Part shown: piece by piece, positions 8,168-14,829 of the stretch
Layout of the letters: each line of letters begins with the position of its first letter
How positions within the stretch are numbered: the first letter of the stretch is position 1
Source: Martinezella lusitana
GTDB taxonomy: Bacteria; Pseudomonadota; Alphaproteobacteria; Rhizobiales; Rhizobiaceae
Assembly: GCF_014207095.1 (NCBI RefSeq)
Contig: NZ_JACHBG010000008.1
Span: 124,001 to 188,000, forward strand
Direction of reading: 5' to 3'
Length of the DNA: 64,000 nt
Notes under the pieces: model-generated
The model's input: only the letters and a program-made list of their open reading frames with translations
Database searches by the model: none
What the model was told of the DNA's origin: nothing
Program-made: the position numbers and the translations under genes

Positions 8168-9769
8168 ATGGAATGGCTTTCGGGCAGGGTGATCCTCGTC
8201 TGGGGTTTCAAACGTGCGTTGCTTGCGATTCTAGCTGGTGCCATCGGCGTGCTGGCCTTGCCGCCGTTTGGCTTCTTTGCGGCAATGTTCATCTCCTTTA
8301 CGCTGCTGGTTTGGCTGCTCGACGGTGTCGCGGCCAGCCCTGATAGCGGCGTTTTCGGTCGGCTATGGCCGGCCTTCTTCACCGGCTGGCTGTTCGGCGT
8401 CGGTTATTTCGTTGCTGGTCTTTGGTGGCTCGGACATGCATTGTTGATCGATGCCGAGGAGTTTGCCTGGGCCCTGCCGTTGGCAATTCTCGGCCTGCCG
8501 GCCTTCCTGGCAATCTTCTACGGTGCCGCGACCGTGCTTGCCCGGATACTGTGGTCCGACGGCGTAGGCCGCATCGCGGCGCTCGCTTTCAGTTTCGGCA
8601 TTCTCGAATGGCTGCGGAGCTTCCTCTTCACCGGTTTTCCTTGGAATGCCATCGGCTATGGCGCCATGCCCATTCCGCTGATGATGCAGTCCGCACATGT
8701 GATCGGCGTGCTTGGTGTTACCGTGCTTGCCGTCTTCGTCTTCGCCGCGCCGGCTTTGCTCGGCACGCGGCAAGGGCGGGTCCCCGGCATCGGGCTTGCG
8801 ATCCTTGTTGCCACAGCCCATGTGGGTTACGGTTACTACGTGCTGCATCTGCCGGAGGCGCCGGCCGTGAGCGGCAAAACGGCACCTGTCGTGCGCATCG
8901 TTCAGCCTTCCATCGATCAGCAGGCGAAGATGGATACGGATGCCGATCGCACCGCCATCTTCGACAAGCATCTGGCGCTCTCCGTGCAGCCGCCGGCAAA
9001 TGGCGGCAAGCGCCCCGATATCATCGTCTGGCCGGAGACGGCCGTTCCGTTCATCCTGACCGATAACAGGGATGCGCTCGCGCGCATCGCCGATCAGTTG
9101 GAGGACGATCAGGTTCTGATCACCGGCGCCGTCCGCGTCGAAGACATGGGACCAGGCACCCCGCCACGCTATTACAATTCGATCTACGTCATCGATGGCC
9201 GCGGCCAGATCATCGACGCCTCGGACAAGACCCATCTCGTGCCTTTCGGCGAGTATGTGCCCTTCGAGCACATTCTGAGCTACCTCGGCATCGAGAACGT
9301 CGTCGAGTTGCCGGGTGGGTTTTCAGCCGCCACCAAGCGGCGGCTGTTGACCATGCCCAACGGCATCAAATTCTACCCGCTGATCTGTTACGAGATCATT
9401 TTCCCGAATGAGATGACTCAGGAGATTCGACAGGCAGATGCCATTTTGAACGTTACGAATGACGGTTGGTTCGGAGATACGCCTGGTCCCTATCAACATT
9501 TCCTGCAGGCCAGGGTGAGGGCGGTAGAGCAGGGGCTTCCTCTGATTCGCAGTGCCAATACGGGCATTTCAGCCTTCGTCGATCCGCGGGGGCGCGTACT
9601 CTCCGGCATCGGCTATAATCAGCAAGGGTTCATAGATGCTACCCTGGGTGGTGCGTCCGTCTCGAGCGTCGACGGTAAGGCCCGGAAAACATACTTTTGG
9701 TTGATTGTCGGCCTGGTCGGCCTCGTTGCTGCCATTTCACGCATGGGTTTTATTCCAAGGGTGAATTGA
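8168..9769 (+). CDS. lnt: Apolipoprotein N-acyltransferase
   Basis: Inner-membrane enzyme adding the third acyl chain to the N-terminal Cys of lipoproteins. The 533 residues have about six membrane helices in the first ~220 and a periplasmic nitrilase domain (about 225-500) with the complete catalytic triad: Glu290 (VWPETAVP), Lys354 (DKTHLVPFGEY) and Cys407 (LICYEIIFP). A final helix follows. The start ATG at 8168 lies 79 bases after the CBS gene. Confidence 0.96.
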   Translation: MEWLSGRVILVWGFKRALLAILAGAIGVLALPPFGFFAAMFISFTLLVWLLDGVAASPDSGVFGRLWPAFFTGWLFGVGYFVAGLWWLGHALLIDAEEFAWALPLAILGLPAFLAIFYGAATVLARILWSDGVGRIAALAFSFGILEWLRSFLFTGFPWNAIGYGAMPIPLMMQSAHVIGVLGVTVLAVFVFAAPALLGTRQGRVPGIGLAILVATAHVGYGYYVLHLPEAPAVSGKTAPVVRIVQPSIDQQAKMDTDADRTAIFDKHLALSVQPPANGGKRPDIIVWPETAVPFILTDNRDALARIADQLEDDQVLITGAVRVEDMGPGTPPRYYNSIYVIDGRGQIIDASDKTHLVPFGEYVPFEHILSYLGIENVVELPGGFSAATKRRLLTMPNGIKFYPLICYEIIFPNEMTQEIRQADAILNVTNDGWFGDTPGPYQHFLQARVRAVEQGLPLIRSANTGISAFVDPRGRVLSGIGYNQQGFIDATLGGASVSSVDGKARKTYFWLIVGLVGLVAAISRMGFIPRVN

Positions 9770-9776
9770 CCAAAAA

Positions 9777-9914
9777 ACCCTAAAATTGCATAGTGCTAGC
9801 TATCCGCCTTTTAAACGTAGACTGGAGGCCTTGGGGGCGTCGGCTGCAACGTGGCGTTATAGGGGTGGAGAAGGGTACCGGGTGGCAGGTCCTGAATTCA
9901 ACCTATGTTAGGGT
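9777..9914. promoter_or_regulatory. Promoter region of the XRE regulator with inverted ACCCTAA / TTAGGGT arms
   Basis: ACCCTAA at 9777-9783 (followed by ...GCATAG) and its inverse TTAGGGT at 9908-9914 (preceded by CTATG) flank the leader of the XRE gene. The right copy contains the AGGG ribosome-binding site of that gene. The pair could be operator half-sites for autoregulation; this is inference from symmetry only. Confidence 0.35.
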
Positions 9915-9920
9915 AAAATG

Positions 9921-10340
9921 ATGATTGAAAACAAAAAGAAGCCGAACCCCATCGACATTCATGTCGGTAGCCGCATACGCCTCCGCCGCACGATGCTTGG
10001 CATGAGCCAGGAAAAGCTCGGCGAAAGCCTCGGAATTACGTTTCAGCAGATCCAGAAATATGAAAAGGGCACCAACCGCGTTGGCGCTAGTCGTCTCCAG
10101 AACATCTCCAGCATCCTCAATGTCCCGGTTTCCTTCTTCTTCGAAGATGCCCCGGGTGAGCACGCGGCCAATGCGGGTGGCATGGCCGAAGCATCCAGCT
10201 CCAACTATGTCGTCGATTTTCTGTCCTCTTCCGAGGGGTTGCAGCTTAATCGTGCCTTCGTGAAAATCTCCGATGGCAAGGTCCGGCGCAAGGTCGTCGA
10301 GCTGGTCAAGGCGCTTGCCGCGGAAGCGGACGCTGAATAG
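9921..10340 (+). CDS. praR: XRE-family transcriptional regulator, PraR/PhrR type
   Basis: Cytoplasmic DNA-binding protein of about 139 residues with a helix-turn-helix near residues 15-70 (RIRLRRTMLGMSQEKLGESL, then QQIQKYEKGTNRV) and a helical tail. ATG codons at 9918 and 9921 are adjacent; the second is better spaced from AGGG at 9910-9913. From memory it resembles PraR of R. leguminosarum and Azorhizobium and PhrR of Sinorhizobium, which control quorum-sensing, attachment and host-interaction genes. The symbol is a family-level guess; the XRE fold is certain. It sits between lnt and metK. Confidence 0.7.
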   Translation: MIENKKKPNPIDIHVGSRIRLRRTMLGMSQEKLGESLGITFQQIQKYEKGTNRVGASRLQNISSILNVPVSFFFEDAPGEHAANAGGMAEASSSNYVVDFLSSSEGLQLNRAFVKISDGKVRRKVVELVKALAAEADAE

Positions 10341-10373
10341 GCATTTCGAGGGGGCATCGGAATGCTGAAGTCG

Positions 10374-10399
10374 AAAGGCGGTCGTTTTGGCCGCCTTTT
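10374..10399 (+). terminator. Rho-independent terminator after the XRE regulator
   Basis: AAAGGCGG at 10374-10381, a 9-base loop, and CCGCCTTTT at 10391-10399: a GC-rich stem ending in T. It separates the regulator from metK, so metK needs its own promoter. Confidence 0.8.
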
Positions 10400-10434
10400 G
10401 TGCGTTTACGGCAAAATTTTATCACTTCAGCCGA

Positions 10435-10456
10435 GATATAAAGATATATTTATGTC
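10435..10456. promoter_or_regulatory. 22-bp imperfect palindrome ahead of metK, possible methionine-cycle operator
   Basis: GATATAAAGAT / ATATTTATGTC is symmetrical at 9 of 11 positions. It lies 75 bases upstream of the metK start, just beyond the preceding terminator, where an operator or promoter would be expected. AAAGATAT-type palindromes are what I recall for SahR, the ArsR-family repressor of methionine-cycle genes in Proteobacteria. The attribution is tentative; the symmetry is directly visible. Confidence 0.4.
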
Positions 10457-10530
10457 CTTGTTCGTCTTGTTTTTCGAGGCGGAGGCGAATATCAAATGCA
10501 GAGATTTTTGTTCTTTGAGGGGAATCCCGC

Positions 10531-11784
10531 ATGCGCGCGAATTATCTGTTTACGAGTGAGTCTGTTGCCGAAGGTCACCCGGATAAAGTTTGTGACCGCA
10601 TTTCCGACGAAATCGTCGATCTGGTTTACCGCGAGGCCGCAAAGACCGGCGTAAACCCATGGGGCGTGCGCATTGCCTGCGAGACCCTTGCCACCACCAA
10701 CCGCGTCGTCATCGCCGGCGAAGTTCGTCTGCCGCCGAGCCTGATGAAGAAGGACAAGGACGGCAACGACGTCATCAATCCTTCGAAGTTCAAGGCCGCC
10801 GCTCGTCGCGCCATCAAGGATATCGGCTACGAACAGGACGGCTTCCATTGGAAGAAGGCGCGTATCGACGTCCTCCTGCACTCGCAGTCCGCCGATATCG
10901 CCCAGGGCGTCGACAATGCCGCCGACCAGCAGGGTGACGAAGGTGCCGGCGACCAGGGCATCATGTTCGGTTACGCCTGCAAGGAAACGCCCGATCTCAT
11001 GCCGGCGCCGATCTACTATTCGCACAAGATCCTGCAGCTCCTCGCTACCGCCCGCAAGAAGGGCGAGGGCGAAGTTGCCAAGCTCGGCCCGGATGCCAAG
11101 AGCCAGGTGACGGTTCGCTACGTCGACGGCAAGCCGTCCGAAGTGACCTCGATCGTGCTTTCGACCCAGCATCTGGACGACAGCTGGGATTCGAAGAAGG
11201 TTCGCGCCGTTGTCGAGCCCTACATCATTGAAGCTCTCGGCGACCTGAAGATTGCCTCCGATTGCAAGTGGTACATCAACCCCACGGGCAAGTTCGTCAT
11301 CGGTGGTCCTGACGGCGACGCCGGCCTGACCGGTCGCAAGATCATCGTCGACACCTACGGCGGCGCAGCCCCGCACGGCGGCGGTGCTTTCTCGGGCAAG
11401 GACACGACCAAGGTAGACCGTTCCGCTGCCTATGCTGCCCGCTACCTCGCAAAGAACGTCGTTGCCGCCGGCCTTTCCGACCGCTGCACGATCCAGCTGT
11501 CCTACGCCATCGGCGTCGCTCAGCCGCTGTCGATCTATGTCGATCTGCACGGCACGGGCAAGGGCGTCACTGAGGACCAGGTCGAAGCGGCTATCCGCAA
11601 GAACATGGACCTCTCGCCGACCGGCATCCGTCGTCACCTCGACCTCAACAAGCCGATCTACGCCAAGACCTCGGCCTATGGTCATTTCGGCCGCAAGGCC
11701 GGCCGTGACGGTTCTTTCTCCTGGGAGCGCACGGATCTGGTGAAGGCCCTCAAGGAAGCCGTGAAGGTCAAGGAAGCTGCATGA
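10531..11784 (+). CDS. metK: S-adenosylmethionine synthase
   Basis: Makes SAM from methionine and ATP in the cytoplasm. The 417 residues carry the family signatures ESVAEGHPDKVCDRISDEI at the N-terminus, GAGDQGIMFGYA near residue 135, and GGGAFSGKDTTKVDRSAAY near 285. Slightly longer than E. coli MetK, as is usual in alphaproteobacteria. The start ATG at 10531 has GAGGGG upstream. Its product feeds the SAM users TrmB (overlapping downstream gene) and MiaB nearby. Confidence 0.98.
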   Translation: MRANYLFTSESVAEGHPDKVCDRISDEIVDLVYREAAKTGVNPWGVRIACETLATTNRVVIAGEVRLPPSLMKKDKDGNDVINPSKFKAAARRAIKDIGYEQDGFHWKKARIDVLLHSQSADIAQGVDNAADQQGDEGAGDQGIMFGYACKETPDLMPAPIYYSHKILQLLATARKKGEGEVAKLGPDAKSQVTVRYVDGKPSEVTSIVLSTQHLDDSWDSKKVRAVVEPYIIEALGDLKIASDCKWYINPTGKFVIGGPDGDAGLTGRKIIVDTYGGAAPHGGGAFSGKDTTKVDRSAAYAARYLAKNVVAAGLSDRCTIQLSYAIGVAQPLSIYVDLHGTGKGVTEDQVEAAIRKNMDLSPTGIRRHLDLNKPIYAKTSAYGHFGRKAGRDGSFSWERTDLVKALKEAVKVKEAA

Positions 11785-12482
11785 TCGACGTCGAGCGCCG
11801 GTCGCGGGCGACGGAAGCATTCTTCGGGCGGCGCAAGGGTAAGGCCTTGCGCGGCCAGCAGGCGGAAACGCTGGAAGCCTTGCTGCCGCAATATATCGTC
11901 GATCTCTCCGCTCCGGCGCCGCAGCCGCTGAATGATCTCTTCCCGGTGCAGACCGAGCGTCTGCGCCTGGAGATCGGTTTCGGCGGTGGCGAGCATCTGA
12001 TCCACAGGGCACTGGAACAGCCGACGACCGGTTTCATCGGCGTCGAGCCCTTTGTCAATTCGATGCAGAAGCTGCTTGCGCGTGTCGGCGAGACCGGTGC
12101 GCGCAATATTCGTGTTTACAACGACGACGCTACCCAGCTTCTGGATTGGCTGCCGGATGACTGCCTGGATCAGATCGATCTGCTTTATCCTGATCCCTGG
12201 CCGAAGAAGAAGCACTGGAAACGCCGTTTCGTCTCGCAGGTCAACCTCACGCGCTTCCATCGCGTGCTGAAGCCGGGCGCTCTCTTCTGTTTTGCCTCCG
12301 ATATCGACACCTATGTCAACTGGACGCTGCAGCACTGCCAAACGCATGGCGGCTTCGAGTGGACAGCGCGTAACGCCGCCGACTGGCTGACCCCCTATGA
12401 GGGCTGGCCGAGCACCCGCTATGAGGCCAAGGCCCGTCGCGAAGGACGTTCGTCCGCCTATCTGACCTTCAGGAAAATCTGA
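11781..12482 (+). CDS. trmB: tRNA (guanine-N7-)-methyltransferase
   Basis: Methylates G46 of tRNA to m7G using SAM. The 233 residues have the SAM site LEIGFGGGEHL, the YPDPWPKKKHWKRRF block and the C-terminal TRYEAKARREG motif, all TrmB hallmarks. Its ATG overlaps the metK TGA by four bases (ATGA), so translation is coupled to the enzyme that supplies its cofactor. Confidence 0.97.
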   Translation: MIDVERRSRATEAFFGRRKGKALRGQQAETLEALLPQYIVDLSAPAPQPLNDLFPVQTERLRLEIGFGGGEHLIHRALEQPTTGFIGVEPFVNSMQKLLARVGETGARNIRVYNDDATQLLDWLPDDCLDQIDLLYPDPWPKKKHWKRRFVSQVNLTRFHRVLKPGALFCFASDIDTYVNWTLQHCQTHGGFEWTARNAADWLTPYEGWPSTRYEAKARREGRSSAYLTFRKI

Positions 12483-12519
12483 TAGTTTGCTATCAGGCTG
12501 AGATAGTAAACCTCAGATC

Positions 12520-12569
12520 GCGCATCATGCCTTTTCGGACCGCCATGCAAGGCGGTCTGGATGATGCGC
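12520..12569. repeat. Nested palindrome downstream of trmB
   Basis: Outer arms GCGCATCAT (12520-12528) and ATGATGCGC (12561-12569) enclose inner arms GACCGCC (12538-12544) and GGCGGTC (12551-12557). Both stems are perfect. There is no T-run, so it is not a classic terminator. The sequence ATCATGCCTTTTCGGACCGC recalls RIME-type elements. The rest of the 261-bp gap 12483-12743 shows no gene. Confidence 0.55.
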
Positions 12570-12743
12570 ATGCATCGGGCGGCAAAATTCCGCGCAGTCG
12601 ATGCGAACGGCGAGCGCCACCGTTGAGCGATACCTGCGATAAAGTGCGTCGCAATCGTTCAGACGCGGCTCCTGCGCTTTAAGCCTTATTGGCTTTGCGC
12701 ATCTCGTTTTCGCAAAACCGCCGCGCACTTTTGCGCGATATGC

Positions 12744-13001
12744 TTAGTGCAGGCTGACGGTCTTCAGTTCATCTTCTGCAGCACGGTAGAAAGTGCTGGA
12801 GCGATTGTCCGTCAGTAAGATCGGTGTGCCGTCGGCACCGAAAAGCGCCCACAGGTCAACCTCCGGATCAATATCGGGTGCTTCAGGGAAGCAGCGCGAT
12901 ACTTCGTTCCAGTCCATTTTTCTGATGTAGGCAACCTCACCGGCGCCGATATTGGCAAGCTCGGATTGGGTCAGGCGGGCGGTAGCTTCTTTCATCAACA
13001 T
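12744..13001 (-). CDS. DUF1150 family protein
   Basis: Small acidic cytoplasmic protein of 85 residues, recognised as DUF1150 by EATARLTQSELANIGAGEVAYIRKM and by WALFGADGTPILLTDNR. Function unknown. The start at 13001 is chosen because GGAGGT (13008-13013) sits six bases ahead; an upstream in-frame ATG at 13028 lacks such a site. In rhizobia it usually follows a small heat-shock gene, as here, but a RIME-like element lies in the gap between them. Confidence 0.8.
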   Translation of the reverse strand: MLMKEATARLTQSELANIGAGEVAYIRKMDWNEVSRCFPEAPDIDPEVDLWALFGADGTPILLTDNRSSTFYRAAEDELKTVSLH

Positions 13002-13034
13002 GCTCGTACCTCCAGTATGAGGAACCAACGGCCC

Positions 13035-13084
13035 AGAGCATGGTGCGGAAAAGTGTCAGTGGCTTTCAGCCGACATCATGCTCT
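13035..13084. repeat. RIME-like palindromic repeat between hsp20 and DUF1150
   Basis: Arms AGAGCATGGTG (13035-13045) and CATCATGCTCT (13074-13084) match at 10 of 11 positions; the centre contains GCGGAAAAGTG and GGCTTTCAGCCG. I recall this AGAGCATGATGC-CGAAAAGTG...CATCATGCTCTA form as the commonest intergenic mosaic element of Rhizobium. A CTAG-flanked tail follows to about 13105. Confidence 0.7.
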
Positions 13085-13158
13085 AGTTATCTGATTCTAG
13101 AGCGGATTTTGCTTCCAGGCCGATTCGACGTGAAATCATCCGGCTCCAGGCCGTTGTC

Positions 13159-13590
13159 CTACTGTGAGACCGAAATGTTAATTTTCTTTACTATGCGATC
13201 CGGTTCCGGTCGAATGAGATCGACCGAGAGGAGGCCGTTTTTCAGGACGGCGCCGAGAACCTGCATGCCGTCGGCAAGCACGAAGACGCGCTGGAACTGA
13301 CGGGCTGCAATGCCGCGATAGAGGTAATCGCGCTCGCCTTGTTCGATCTGGCGACCGCGAATCAGAAGCTGATTCTCTTCTGTCGTCACATCGAGTTCGT
13401 CTTCGGAAAAACCGGCCACCGCAAGCGTGATACGCAGTCGCTCCGGCTCGCCGGAGAGCCGGTCTGCCCGCATGCGCTCGATATTGTAGGGAGGATAGCC
13501 GTCGCTGGCTTTGGAAATACGCTCCAGCGTCTTTTCCATAGTGTCGAAGCCCAGAAGCAACGGGCTGGCAAAGGGAGTCGTCCGGCTCAT
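13159..13590 (-). CDS. Small heat-shock protein, Hsp20/IbpA type
   Basis: ATP-independent holdase that binds unfolding proteins. The 143 residues contain an alpha-crystallin domain (about 40-130) with the strand motif NGLLSVDL and an N-terminal arm PLLLGFDTMEKTLERISKA as in IbpA. The start is ATG 13590, with AAGGA seven bases upstream; a TTG at 13596 is less likely. The ribosome-binding site lies inside a ROSE-type hairpin and a heat-shock-like promoter is upstream, so expression should rise with temperature at two levels. DUF1150 follows downstream. Confidence 0.92.
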   Translation of the reverse strand: MSRTTPFASPLLLGFDTMEKTLERISKASDGYPPYNIERMRADRLSGEPERLRITLAVAGFSEDELDVTTEENQLLIRGRQIEQGERDYLYRGIAARQFQRVFVLADGMQVLGAVLKNGLLSVDLIRPEPDRIVKKINISVSQ

Positions 13591-13645
13591 CGTCAAGTCC
13601 TTGGTATCAAGCGACTGTTCCGGGCCTGATCTTCAGCACCCGGTT
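13591..13645 (-). promoter_or_regulatory. ROSE-type RNA thermometer in the hsp20 leader
   Basis: On the minus strand, bases 13615 to 13597 read GUCGCUUGAUACCAAGGAC. GUC pairs with GAC and CUUG with CAAG, closing an AUAC loop and leaving one bulged G, so the ribosome-binding site AAGGA is paired. UCGCU matches the U(U/C)GCU motif that defines ROSE elements, where the bulged G makes the helix melt on heating. A second hairpin, CCGGG...CCCGG, lies just upstream (about 13620-13644). Confidence 0.8.
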
Positions 13646-13648
13646 GTC

Positions 13649-13680
13649 CTAATATGGGAGTGCGCGGCGATCAGTGCAAG
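13649..13680 (-). promoter_or_regulatory. RpoH (sigma-32) type promoter for hsp20
   Basis: On the minus strand CTTGCA (13680-13675) is followed after 16 bases by CCCATATTAG (13658-13649). This fits the alphaproteobacterial heat-shock pattern CTTGAA - N16 - CYTATNT with one changed base in the -35 box. It lies directly upstream of the ROSE leader. Confidence 0.6.
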
Positions 13681-13815
13681 GCATCATCTCTTCGCATCCG
13701 CGAGATCGGATTCATCCGCGAAAATCGTTCGATGACACGGCATGCGAGCGCTTGACAAAGCCGGACCGGACCCGCGACAAAGCCTCTCAATCTGCACCGG
13801 AGGAAAGTTACAGAT

Positions 13816-14760
13816 ATGACCGAACCCAGAAAAATCATTATCGATACCGATCCTGGTCAGGACGATGCCGCAGCGATCTTCCTCGCCTTCGGCAGCCGCG
13901 AGGAGATCGATGTTCTCGGCATTACCACCGTCGCAGGCAACGTGCCGCTGCGGCTGACGAGCCGCAATGCCCGCATCGTCTGCGAGCTCTGCAATCGCCG
14001 CGACGTCAAGGTGTTTGCCGGCGCCGACGCCCCGCTGAAGCGCAAACTGGTGACCGCCGAACATGTGCACGGCAAGACCGGCCTCGACGGTCCGGAACTG
14101 TCCGAGCCGACGATGGAACTGCAGCCGGGCCATGCCGTCGATTTCATCATCGACACGCTGCGCAACGAGCCGGAAGGCGCCGTCACGCTCTGCACGCTCG
14201 GGCCGTTGACCAATATCGCAATGGCCTTCCAGAAGGCGCCTGATATCGTCGGGCGCGTGCGCGAACTCGTCATGATGGGCGGCGGCTTCTTCGAAGGCGG
14301 CAACATCACGCCGGCCGCCGAATTCAATATCTATGTCGACCCGGAAGCGGCCGATGTCGTGTTTCGTTCGGGCGTACCGATCGTCATGATGCCGCTCGAC
14401 GTCACCCATAAGCTGCTCACCCGCAAGGATCGCGTCGCCCGTATGGCCGCCGTCGGCACGCCGCCGGCCAAGGCCATGGTCGAAATGCTGGAGTTCTTCG
14501 AGCGCTTCGATATCGAGAAATACGGCTCGGATGGCGGCCCGCTGCACGACCCCACGGTCATTGCTTACCTCTTGAAGCCGGAACTCTTCAAGGGCCGCGA
14601 GTGCAACGTCGAAATCGAAGTGACCTCCGAACTGACGGTCGGTATGACCGTGGTCGACTGGTGGCATGTTACCGACCGCAAGCGCAACGCCAAGGTCATG
14701 CGCGATGTCGATGCCGATGGCTTCTTCGCGCTGCTGACGGAACGCTTTGCCCGCATCTGA
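13816..14760 (+). CDS. Nucleoside hydrolase (IunH/RihA family)
   Basis: Splits ribonucleosides into base and ribose. The 314 residues begin with the calcium-binding signature IIDTDPGQDDAAA, include the conserved LCTLGPLTNIA and the C-terminal catalytic-His region GPLHDPTVIAY. Substrate preference (pyrimidine, purine or broad) cannot be read safely. GGAGGAAAG precedes the ATG. It converges on a chemoreceptor gene, beyond which lies ribokinase, which would phosphorylate the ribose released here. Confidence 0.9.
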   Translation: MTEPRKIIIDTDPGQDDAAAIFLAFGSREEIDVLGITTVAGNVPLRLTSRNARIVCELCNRRDVKVFAGADAPLKRKLVTAEHVHGKTGLDGPELSEPTMELQPGHAVDFIIDTLRNEPEGAVTLCTLGPLTNIAMAFQKAPDIVGRVRELVMMGGGFFEGGNITPAAEFNIYVDPEAADVVFRSGVPIVMMPLDVTHKLLTRKDRVARMAAVGTPPAKAMVEMLEFFERFDIEKYGSDGGPLHDPTVIAYLLKPELFKGRECNVEIEVTSELTVGMTVVDWWHVTDRKRNAKVMRDVDADGFFALLTERFARI

Positions 14761-14774
14761 TCGTCACGGCAAAT

Positions 14775-14809
14775 GAAGAAGGCCGCCGGATCGCTCCGGC
14801 GGCCTTCTT
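14775..14809. terminator. Bidirectional terminator between nucleoside hydrolase and chemoreceptor
   Basis: GAAGAAGGCCGCCGGA (14775-14790) pairs with TCCGGCGGCCTTCTT (14795-14809) across a four-base loop, with A/T-rich flanks on both sides. It serves the two converging genes. Confidence 0.85.
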
Positions 14810-14829
14810 ATTGATTAAATTCAGGCGGC

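Noticed and set aside
10400..10530. SAM riboswitch ahead of metK
   Set aside because: I could not find the conserved SAM-II or SAM-I/IV core or pseudoknot; the leader shows only a DNA palindrome and a ribosome-binding site.
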